From Deuterostichococcus epilithicus (taxonomy: Eukaryota; Chlorophyta; Trebouxiophyceae; Prasiolales; Stichococcaceae), in contig JAVTLE010000017.1 in assembly GCA_033439295.1 (NCBI GenBank), forward strand, positions 620,001 to 684,000: a DNA stretch of 64,000 bases, given 5' to 3'. The notes beneath the pieces were generated by a model. That model saw only the letters and a program-made list of their open reading frames with translations. It did not search any database and had not been told where the DNA came from. Below, one piece after another: positions 32,280 through 42,129 of this stretch. How positions within the stretch are numbered: the stretch's first letter is position 1; each line of letters opens with the position of its first letter. The position numbers and the translations under genes were made by a program.

Positions 32280-33287
32280 CTAATCTGCAGCACACATCGG
32301 ACACCCAGTCACCTGTCATACCAGCCCCAGCGACCGGGCCAGGGACCCCGAACTGCATCGGGACCGGCGCGGGCGTCTCTGCCGCCGCAGGCGCCGCAGC
32401 AGAAGACCCCTGCCGCTGTGCCTGCGGGGTGTGTGTTGCGAGTCACATGTCATTGTCGCCCCGCTGGGCAGGCAAGCGGCCGCCGTAAGAACATCAAGCA
32501 GGTGCTCTGCTATCTGCAAGCTCCCGAACATCCACTAGATCACCTTTGAGCACTGTGCGTCTGGAACGGGCACTGATCAGTGGCTGGTCGGGTGGGCTGT
32601 CTGTGGCTGAGCAGCGATGTGCGGTGAGCTGATAGCTGCGCCGCGACACATGCTGCACGTATCGAAGCTGATCCGAAGCAGCTGCTGCGAGCTGTGATGC
32701 GTTCAGCGGTTCTGATGCCGTGTGCTTGCGCAGCATTAAATGTGTGCCGCTGCCACTCAGCGCGCACTGCCGCAGCATTGAAAGTGGAGATGCCTTAACG
32801 ATTCAAGGTCGCTGCAGCTCCTCTATGTTGCGTTGGATCGCACGCCGGACTGGGGTGTATCTGCCGCGGCTGCACTGGTGGTCAGATCATGCACCCGGCG
32901 CGCAGACTGCGGACCACTATAAGCAAAACTCGCACTGCTCTGCGACTGCCGTGGGCAGAGGGAGGTTGTGCAGATGCAGATGCTGCGAGAGATGAGTATG
33001 CTGCTGGAAAACATGCATCTGACGTGAATTTGCAACATGATGATGCAACCTTGTGCAGCACGCACGGCATGCATGCAGGGTTTGACTCCGGTGTCGGAGC
33101 GTGCTTTGCTCGCTGCCAACCCGCCGATCTGACTTGCATTCTCACCAGCGTCATCACCGGCAGGCACGGAACAACAGCTTGAGCTATGCAGACCCTGAAT
33201 AGCAGGCCATGCACACCGGATCGCCTCGGCGCCAGACACCAAGCTCGCGGCCGGACAGATCCGCAGAGAGCCTTCAGCAGTCATCAT
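32280..33287. other. Upstream region between divergent genes
   Basis: About 1 kb between the methyltransferase start (minus) and the likely 5' end of the next gene (plus). It should contain both promoters. No coding signature, TATA box or repeat stood out. Confidence 0.4.
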
Positions 33288-35687
33288 GGGAAGTCTGGTT
33301 CCAGCCTCACCAGCAAGGTGAGGCATTGCGGCTAGATCGCATGCTCGCGGGGCACTGCACGCGAGGCCGATCTGACTCACCATGTGCGCAGGTGGCCCTC
33401 CCCTTCTTCTTCTTCTTGGCACCGCAGGCAGTGCAACAGCGTAGTCGATGGCTCATTCGTCCGGTAGTGCGGACACGCGCGGGTGGCAGCGATACACCGG
33501 CGCCCGTCTCCAGCTTTGGTCCCAGGGTGCGGCGCTATCCCATCATCCCAGGCTGCGCAACATTCGCTCTTTGTTCACTCACACTGCAGCCGTCTGGCGT
33601 ACAACCGTGCATATAACAAGCTTGGCAGAAAGTAGACCACAGGACGCACAGTCATTCCCCGACTGCCCAACGTCTGCTGACGGCCGGATCCGCCGCAGGG
33701 GGTCTTCCTGGTCGGCTTCACCGCCAAGGACTCGGAGGCAGTCGCCGCCTGGTTCCAGAAAGTGGAGCCGGGCTTCCCGGTGTCTCACTGCAGCACGCCG
33801 CTGCTAGCGGCCAGCCTGGGCGAAGCGCTGTACTCCGATTACCAGGCCCCTGGGGTAGACCTGGTCAGGCCACGGCCGCCGGCCGTCGGCGAAGCGGAGG
33901 CGCCTTCGCAGCACGGTGGCGGCGAGTCGCCAGGCAGCAGTGTCAGCGGCGCAGCGGCAGGTGGCGGTGCAGATGCAGGGGCAGCACCCACCGGCAGCAG
34001 CAGCAGGCATGAGGACTCTGGTGCCGGTCCCGCCGGAGGCGCTGCTGACCTTGGCAGCAGCGGCCAAGCCAGCGAGGGCACGGCCGGCAGACACAGCGCA
34101 GCCGGCACCAATGGCAGGGGCAGCGGCGGCGCCGGCGGCGGCGCTGCTTGCAGTGCATACGCCAGAGACGGCGGGCCGAAAGCGGGCGGCATGCGGCCGC
34201 TGGCTGTTGAGGTGACAGAACCGCGGCGGTTTGCGGTGCACCCGTATGCAGGGCTGCTGCCGATGGCGCGCGTCGCCATGCTATCTGGGCTCACGGAGAT
34301 GGAGTGGGTCGGCATTTGCGAGCTATGGGATATGACAGGTGCGCAGCGGCTCTGGAAACCGTTCTTAGGAAATCTTGCCAATGACGGCTGTTCTGGCGTA
34401 TCGGCGAGCTGTGGAGGCGACAGGTGTCGCAGTCCTCGCCGACGGCTGACGCCTTGCACAGACACCTCGGGAGCCCAGCCTATTGTCTAGAGGTCAGCAG
34501 CATTCGGCAGTCGGCATCGACGAGTCAAAGGCCTCTGCAACTCGCGCACCCCATTCGACCTGCCTGCCTGGCGCTGCAGCTTCCGAATCTGCACAGGCAT
34601 GGAGATGGTCCTCCGCTGACTGGGGGCTCTTGACCTGCCGATCACATTCCTCCAGCATGTCGTCCTCGAGCCGGATTCAGCGGATGCACGGCTGCCGCAG
34701 CCGATTCCTCCGCCAGTTTGATCCAGCAGATGCCCTTACAACTTTCACTCTGACAGGCTCCTCTGCTGACGCAGGGCTGCCGCAGCCGATATTTGCCAGC
34801 GTGACGCCGCGCATGCTGCCCATCCCGCTGGGCAACCTGCTGGATCGCATCGCCGATGAGTACGCCCGCAACGATGCCGTCGGGTGTGTGACCCTTCGGT
34901 GCAGCCGCTGAGACTCGGGTGTCAACGCTTTCGTCGGTTGTCAGTGCTCTGGGCGTCGGCGCTTCGCGAAATGCACTGGGTGGCTGTGCTGGGCATCTGG
35001 AGTGCAGAGAGTGGGCTCCCTCACCAGTGCCGGCTGGGTGGCCTTGTAAACTGTACTGTACAGGTCAGCCACATGACGCTGGCGCGCGCGCGTGGTCCCC
35101 AATCGCCGGGGGCGCCGCCGCAATGAACCATCGAGATGGAGCACCCCCAAACCCTGGAGCGAACGCAAGCCCGCGCCCGTCCTGGTCGCGAGGGCCTGCC
35201 GGCCAGCCAATCTGTGCAGACGATGACCGGCATGCGTGTTGTCGCGTGCAGGGCGGCGGGACCACCGCCATCGGTCATCGACGTGGAGCAGATCCGTGAG
35301 AAGCTGCACGCGGTCAAGGCACGCAAGGCGGCGGCGGCCGCCGCCNGCGGCGAGACCGCCGACAGCAGCGGCGGCGACGGCGGCACGCAGCACACGCCCG
35401 GCGGCCAGGCGGCCGCGGCGCAGCAGCTCGTGCGGCGGCAGGCCGCCGGCGGGAAGCGGTCAGGACCGGGTGCCGGTCCCTCCGGCGGCCGGCTGCAGCA
35501 GGTGGAGCTGATTGGCGGCAGCGGACTGCCGCCGGCGCAGCGGCGGCAGCCCGCGGGGCGGCAGGAAGCGGAGGCAGAGGCGGACGAGCAGCGGTTTGCC
35601 GGTCTGCGGAAGAAGGCGGGCAAGCTGGCGCGGCAGGAGCGGCGCGCGGCTGAGGCGGAGGCACCATCACGCCGCGGCTTCTCCTGA
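33288..35687 (+). CDS. Conserved protein of unknown function, probably plastid
   Basis: Three exons are firm and join in frame: 33699-34338, 34775-34883, 35252-35687 (TGA). The first opens GVFLVGFTAKDSEAVAAWFQ, then has a ~110-residue Gly/Ser/Ala-rich insert, then RVAMLSGLTEMEWVG. The second gives TGLPQPIFASVTPRMLPIPL and LLDRIADEYARND. The layout 'LSGLT.E ... TGL.P.FA.V.P ... PL..LL' is one I associate with an uncharacterised cyanobacterial/plant plastid protein family, recalled from memory and not searched. The third exon adds DVEQIREKLHAVKARKAAA and a Lys/Arg/Ala-rich helical tail. The 5' end is unresolved: a Met at 33288 (MGSLVPASPA) begins a transit-peptide-like stretch, but I could not join it in frame. 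One N at 35346. Confidence 0.6.
34609..34716 (+). repeat. Junction echoes upstream of the second firm exon
   Basis: The acceptor reads CTGACGCAG|GGCTGCCGCAGCCG at 34775. Upstream copies read GATGCACGGCTGCCGCAGCCG (~34684-34704) and, more decayed, CTCCGCTGACTGGGGGCTCT (~34611-34630). Confidence 0.6.
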
Positions 35688-35943
35688 GGCCTTATGGCTG
35701 CTTTAGAGAAAGCACAGTAATGGAAGCACCTAAATTAATACAGCCTTTGTACAACATGGGTCGCCTCATTGCCGACCGCGCCTGAGTGCATTCTACCAGC
35801 TCGCGCATTTGGGGATGTGCTCCAGAGGTGCGAGGACAGTGAGTGGTCTCCTCACTGTCCAGGCACCAATGCAGTGTTGCTCCTTGTATTTTACTTGCCA
35901 CACATGCGCCACACGGAGCGCGTTTCGGGGTTACGTGTGCGTT

Positions 35944-35948
35944 TGTAA
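35944..35948 (+). terminator. Probable poly(A) signal TGTAA
   Basis: TGTAA on the plus strand, 257 bases after the stop at 35687. It suits the preceding plus-strand gene and lies before the TATA element of the next. Confidence 0.5.
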
Positions 35949-36128
35949 TTTGGCGGGAAACGGACAGAGCTTTGCAACCTGCAATCTGCCATCTTGCTGG
36001 TGTGTTTGGGTACTGCGAGACGAACTCTAGGCTTGATTGCCGCTCGGTGGTTGTAGACCAGCCGACGCCAGCACGATTGCTGGCGACCACACCGGAGCTG
36101 CTGAAGCTCACGGCGCGAGCCGTCCCCA

Positions 36129-36140
36129 TATATATAAAAA
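36129..36140 (+). promoter_or_regulatory. TATA-like element of bZIP-1
   Basis: TATATATAAAAA, the clearest AT-rich core-promoter motif in the window, ends 21 bases before the bZIP-1 ATG. The tandem paralogue has no matching element. Confidence 0.55.
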
Positions 36141-36161
36141 GCCAGGGGGTGTCGCAACAGC

Positions 36162-36831
36162 ATGCAGGATCTAACGGAAATCACAGGCGGTGATGATGCA
36201 GGCTTTGTGGCGTGGCTGGCGGCCCTCAGCGAAAACAGCAGTGTACCGGATCAGGTGGGATGGGGGTATCGCCATGGGGCCACACTCTGAACCCCATGAG
36301 ACCGGAGATCACGACCTCCTTCTAGACGGATTAACTTGCAGGCTGGTTATGCAGTCGTGACTATCCCCCAGCCTTGCGCCCGGACCAGCTGCAGCGCAGC
36401 GCATGTGCCATACCACCACGGACTTGTGGAAAGCTTGCGGCTAACCAGCTCTGCCAGCATGCAGCTTTTCTCCCTGAATCCTCCCCGCATGTCGCCAGCG
36501 GTCAGCGTCTCTGTTCAAGCTGGCTTGCTGCATGCACCTGGTGTATAGTTTCCTCATGTGCCATGCAGGGGCAGTATTCTGCCACAGCGGAGCCGCCGCT
36601 GCCAGATCTCGACACGCTGCTGCTGCCGCCAGCCGCGTTCGCTGCCTCGGCAACGGCACAACCCGAGGGCACCGGAAGCTTCCTGCGGTCGGTTCCGTCG
36701 CTCCAGTACGACGCCCGGAGCCAGCAGCACCAACAGTATGGATCTGACCAGGCCATGTTGGAATTTACGGCGGTGACAGCGGCGCCCAGAGAGCAACTGC
36801 CGGCCTCCACCTTGCTTCCAGAGTCGCCGTC

Positions 36832-36897
<66 letters not shown>

Positions 36898-39800
36898 GCC
36901 ATATCAACGGCAGGCGCAGCAGCTGGTGCAGGGCAGCATGGCGCTGCAGTCGCCGCCGCAGCAAGCATCCCCGCAGGCGCAGCATGCACATTATGCTGCG
37001 CACCAGCAGGTGACACAGTACCTCCAGCAGCAGCATCCCCAGCCACCCGGGTCGTCACAGCTGCAGCCGCCGCCGCAGCAGCTGCAGACCGCCCGCAGCA
37101 GCGATTCGAGCGTCGCTGCCGACACCACCACAGCGACGGCGGCGCCAGCGGCCTGCCCAACGCCACCTGTCAATGCTGCGGCGGCGGCGGCTGCGGCAGC
37201 TCGCAGCCTGACGCTCGCGGCTGAGACAGCGCCCGATGTGGATCCGGTAATCGCCAAGGCACTGCGGAAGCAAAGGCTGCTGCAGGAAAAGAACCGGCGA
37301 GCGCAGGCGCGCTTCAGGGAGCGGCAGAAGGTGCGGCAAATGTGCGGCTTCGCCAAGTGCGAGGTGTCACGGCTCATGTGGCATTAGCTCGTGTGGATCT
37401 CGGTGTGGGCACTTTGAGGATGGGAAACCTGGCGGCATGTAAAGTGTGGTTCGCAGCCGAAAGGGCTGAAGCCCTGCATGGCAGCATCAATTGCCGCAAG
37501 CACAGACTGCTTGTTGGCGAAGGCGACTGCCTGAATGCATGCACCACGTCTGGTGATTTGACGCTTTGAACACAACACGCGGCCACAGAGCAAAGCGAGC
37601 GAGCAGCAAGAGCAGATAGCGGAGCTGGGGCGCCGGGTGGCAGAGCTGGAGCTGGAGAAAGCGGAGCTCGCGTCCCGCAACGCGATGCTGCAGAAGGTGG
37701 CTGCCATCCGCGCCGACAACCGCGGGAACGCGGCGCAGGTGCGGATAATCATTTCCGACCCGCCCAGAGCCTTTCTTGTGGGCGCCGCAGCCAGTCGAGG
37801 CTGCACACTCAGGGCTGTATACTCCCTGCTTCTGGCTGCTCCAGCACCACAACCGGGCTGGCACTATGGCTCGGCGCCGCATGGAAGGCTGGGCTGCGGC
37901 GGGTCCAGGCAGCCGCGGTGATGTCGGGCGCAAGTGGCTTGGCGTTCAGTCCGGGCTTGGTCACGGGCAGCAGGCCGTGGCTGCTGCCCTGCTGCGGCGT
38001 CAGCGGCCATCTGTCAGCCTGCCGGCGCGCACATGCTGCCAGCGTCTCATGCCTCCTGCCTCCTGCCGCCGAGCTCTGGCACTTTTGATGCCGCCGGCTT
38101 TGCAGCGCCACACGGGGCTTTCCACATGCATATGATTGTGACAGCGCGCCGCGCCGCCCCCTGCAGACATCGTCGGACGATGAGGCGGCAGTCGCCGAGC
38201 AGCTGGCGCAGTACCTGAACCTCATACGGCCGGCGGACTCGCAGTGGCGCACCGACCTGACAGGCGCTGATGTGCACAGCCTGGGCGCGGAGGAATATGT
38301 AAGCCGATACAAGGTGATTCACAGAGAGCTCTGCAAAAGTTTGTCGAAGTCTCACTTTCACAACCACACCAATGGGAATGGGCACCGACACGCATGGCCT
38401 GGGCGCCGCAACATGCGTGGGACGGTGCAAGGTAAGGTTCCATCAGACTTCCAGCTGCAGGTGTGCGACTGTGTCTGCAGCGGCGCAGCAAGGGACATGG
38501 GCCTATCATGCATGGATCAGCACCCCGCATGCGGAAGCTATCTCAAGGGTCCTGGCGCTCACCCTTCCTCCGGCCGGTGTTCCCAGGACGGCGTGCAGGA
38601 GCTGGGGGTGCTGCTGCTGGCCGGCGGGGAGGACCCCGGCTCGCCCGCCGGCAAGCGGCTGGCCGACATCATGGCCGCCAATCAGCAGGTGGGCGACTGG
38701 AAGCGACCTCTGAGACTTTCGAAATGCACAAGACATGGAGAGACTGTGAGGCCCGCGTCCGTTTCCCCCCATGAGCGGGGTTGGACGGACTTTGGCAGGC
38801 AGGGTTCGAGCACGGCAGCAGCCCGACACCTCCTGCTGGTCAAACGGCTCGAACCAGGAGGTGTGTCACTGTGGCAAGATGCCTGGGCGAGGCTTCTGAG
38901 CGGCCTCAGGACCTGACCGCTGGCGCTGTGCTGCCCGCAGCTCACCATCAGCTTCTGCACCAAGCGAACAAAGCTCTTCCGGCAGCTGGAGGTGGGCATC
39001 TTCAACACGCAGCTGCAGCGGCACGGGCGGCCGTCCGCCGAGCACTGGCGCCGCGTCCTGGTGAGTGTACCCCAGATGACACCTGCTCCCGGTGTAACAG
39101 GCTGAAGTGTGCGCTTTCAAGCTCCTGGCCAGTGATCAGACGTGCGACTGCAGGTACATGGCTCTCATGCCGCAGCTTGCGCATCCGGTGCACAGCGCAT
39201 TCAGACCCACGGCGCTCCCTCTGACACGGCAGCGAGTGGCTGCAGTGCAGCTTGGAGGCAAATTGGCGTCACCCAGTCGGCATTTGCCAGCCTCTATCGC
39301 TGACAACGTGCTTCACACCACACACAGGACGCCCTCATGCTGACGCACCAGCAGCGGGCAATGGACTTCAAATCTGAGGATTGACTGGTCCAACACGGAC
39401 GTCATCAGGCCAACAGAGCAGCAGCGGGCTATCGCTTCAACTCAATGTCTCGCTCGCATCCTCGAATCTGCGATTGCAAACTAATAATGCATACGCAGGA
39501 TGCAATTGGGCTGACGGAGCAGCAGCGGGCGCTGGCTCGGCGGGCGCGGCGCGACCTGCTGGCACGCATGGCGCACCTCATGACGCAGCGGCGGGAGGTG
39601 ACAGCCTTTCCAGCCTCTGCCACGCTTTGTGTCGGCCGGTCGACAGCTGCAGCGACACGCAAGACAGCTGTAGCAAGGCCTGACCTGCGGGCTGCACTGT
39701 GAACGTCGTGCCGACGGCGGTTGCCGTGCCGGGAGAAGGCGCAAGTCATCCTTGCGCATGTGCTGCATCAGGCCGGGAATTGTCACCCCGCACAGCAATC

Positions 39801-40981
39801 AGCCGCTCTCTGCATTGCGGATGCTGCTGTCCGCAGCTGTCCGCCTGCCAAGTGAGTTGCTGACGCCCAGTGATGCTTTGAAAACACGCTGATGCTGAAA
39901 AACGCTCTCGCTGAAGCTAACGCTGTGAAAAACCTTACAGACAAAAGAAAACCGGGGTGCAGGTGGTGTCGCTGCTGCTGGCGGGCATGCCGTCTGCCAT
40001 CGACGACCACAACAACGCCCTTGGCTTCGACAAGGTGCACCCGACTTTCCCATAGCTTCTCAAGAGGCTCCTGTCCCCCTGACTCCATAGTTTGCACGTC
40101 AAGCCTCTGGAGTGGAAAAGAAAGCCGGGTCGGGGCTGTCTGCAATGCAGCTATTGATTGAGGACAAGTCCAGTTCACCGTTTTTCTCTGGTAGCCGGGA
40201 GAGGTGGCGGTGGTGGATGGGTTATAGACATCGGTTGCATTGTGCCCGACCTGCTGACGCACTGAAGTAGGTTCTCATCAGCTTCTTGATGGGTGCTCAA
40301 TGTCATAGAGAGACTCACACTTGCCGCGACACCTTTGTCCCGATTTCCCCTCCCACAGGCCAGCCAGGCGAGCGCGGAGCTGCGGCGCAATCTGGATCAG
40401 GAGAGCACGCACGTGACCCAGTTCCTGGTGGCCCTGGACGCCGCGATCGCGCCGCTGCAGCAGGCGCGGTGCTTGGTCGAAAGCTGGCCGTACATGCCGG
40501 ATGCGCTGGCGCTCACGAGCGTCCTGGGTGAGCGTTCTTTCCGACACGCCGACTTTGGACGTTGAACGAAATGGCCTAGATCATCATATGCCACGAGTGA
40601 TCTGCAGGCTCTCGGGGTCATGCATCGAATCTGCGTCTTGAGGGAAATGCCTGCGGGTCCGGCAGCACCACCAGCTGAGGCCGCCGCCGCCGCCGTCCAC
40701 ATGAACACACAAACCAGACCGGCTGGGGCCCTTAGTTTTAGCGACGCAGTCTTCTAGGTGCCATGTTCTCCGCCTGCTTGCTCGCAGCGGAGGACGCAGG
40801 GGAGGCCACAGGGGATGTCGAGCCCGACACCGCTACATGGATGACGGGCCTTGACGGCGGCGCCGGCGCGGGGCTGCTGCCACCCAATTCTCCCTTTCGT
40901 ATGCTCGCCCAGGTGAGCAGGATTCCCCTTGTCTCGCACTGTATCTTGCGAGTAGTTCCTGGTGTGCTTTCTGCAGCGTGA
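36162..40981 (+). CDS. bZIP transcription factor, tandem copy 1
   Basis: Ten exons: 36162-36254, 36569-37330, 37589-37738, 38167-38313, 38587-38688, 38941-39060, 39499-39597, 39963-40034, 40359-40527, 40788-40981. Phases agree throughout and match copy 2 exon for exon. Exon 1 gives MQDLTEITGGDDAGFVAWLA. Exon 2 is Gln-rich (a run of about two dozen Gln) and ends with the basic region KNRRAQARFRERQK (N-x7-R spacing, reminiscent of YAP/PAP1 factors). Exon 3 has four heptad leucines (LGRRVAELELEKAELASRNA then ML). Exons 4-9 encode a ~170-residue helical region shared with copy 2 (QLQRHGRPSAEHWRRVL, LTEQQRALARRARRDLLARM, LLLAGMPSAIDDHNNALGFD). Exon 10 may read through the donor-like site at 40913 to the TGA at 40979. 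Nuclear DNA-binding regulator; target genes unknown. Confidence 0.9.
36834..36896 (+). repeat. Pure CAG microsatellite encoding polyglutamine
   Basis: An uninterrupted (CAG)n of about 20 units within bZIP-1 exon 2. A shorter CAG run lies at ~42101-42127 in copy 2. Pure triplet runs are length-unstable. Confidence 0.9.
38382..38440 (+). repeat. Junction echo of bZIP-1 exon 4 end
   Basis: Exon 4 ends with GTGCACAGCCTGGGCGCGGA and AAGCCGATACAAG|GTGATTC. About 105 bp into the intron, ACGCATGGCCTGGGCGCCGC and GGACGGTGCAAG|GTAAGGTTC repeat that layout with a donor-like GTAAGG. Confidence 0.5.
39339..39435 (+). repeat. Two junction echoes of bZIP-1 exon 7
   Basis: The exon reads CTGACGGAGCAGCAGCGGGC. 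Copies upstream in the intron read CTGACGCACCAGCAGCGGGC (39339-39358) and CCAACAGAGCAGCAGCGGGC (39411-39430), both on the acceptor side. Confidence 0.7.
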
Positions 40982-41422
40982 GGTGTGCGACGCTAATGCG
41001 GTTTGAGCAATGGCGTGCCGTGTACCCACAGCCCAGAGTCTCGTTTCTTCAGAGCATTCATATTCAGTCCTTCTAAACACCGTGTGCTTGAAACCTGCTC
41101 TCCTGCGCGTAGGGTGGCACGCCATCGCCAGCGGTCGACTCTCAGGCAGCATAGATTGCTCAGAGTTTTTGATTGCGAAAGGGTTATGTGGATGATGCAG
41201 CCAAGACACTGCAGCACACGTGGTACCGCATGCGCCAGCTGGAGCCGGCCGATTGGCTAAACCCATAGCAAATGCCTTTTTGCCAAGCCTCGACGGTGCT
41301 GGAGATTACATGTCTCAAGTTGCCCGCACCACTCAGGAGCACCAGGAGAGTAGATCCTGAACAGGACATGCGACACGGTCAGTGAGACAAGGACAGGTCT
41401 CCACGGGCGTGTGTCAGACAGC
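40982..41422. other. Spacer between the two bZIP genes
   Basis: A 441-bp spacer with the 3' end of copy 1 and the promoter of copy 2. No TGTAA and no TATA element like that of copy 1 was seen. Confidence 0.5.
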
Positions 41423-42098
41423 ATGCAGGAGCACTTACCAGTGGCGGGTGATGATGACGCCTGCTTCATGGCATGGCTGATGGCTCTCAGCGACGGCCAG
41501 GAGCAGGTGGGGCTTCGGGAGGGACCTGACATCCCTCCAGAATGCCATAGTCGCTCGCGTGACGTACGACACAGGGAACGCATTCGCTTGTCATGACACA
41601 CAGATTGTGCACATTTTGTCTCGGTCTTTATGCCTCAGGGACGGACACCGGTCTGCCAGGTGCGGTCTCCATGGGCACAGGCTCCTGTGCCTTGCGAGGC
41701 GAAGCTGGCGCACACGCTCATTCATGCACAGTTGTCTGCGCCTTGCAGGGTCTGCAATGCGCTCCAGCCGACCCGCAGCTGCCGGGCCTGGACACACTGC
41801 TGCATCCGCAGGTGGAGTTTGCCGCGCCCGGGGCTGCGCCGCACGCGGGCAGCCCGCCTCAACCTGTCCCGCGGCTGCCGTATGGTTGTCAGGATGCTTG
41901 CCATCCGCGGACTGGCGGATACCGGCCGATGCTGGCAGGTGCCGCGCTGCCGTCCGTGCAGCCGCAGGCAGTTTGGGGCCAGGTCGTGTCGCAGCAGCAG
42001 CAGCAGCACGGGCATGTGCATCCGTACTACCTGCAACAGCAGTTGACGGCTGAAGGCACGCCATTGCAGCTGCTGCCGCAGCAAGCATTACATCCGGC

Positions 42099-42129
<31 letters not shown>

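Larger units (their letters stand above)
35688..36161. other. Intergenic region with 3' flank and bZIP-1 promoter
   Basis: This 474-bp spacer holds the 3' UTR of the preceding gene (TGTAA at 35944-35948) and then the bZIP-1 promoter with a strong TATA-like element at 36129-36140. No other element was recognised. Confidence 0.6.

Noticed and set aside
38167-40527. Naming the bZIP C-terminal region a DOG1 domain
   Set aside because: Helical, and with a vaguely similar LTEQQ segment, but I could not align the rest; a profile search is needed.
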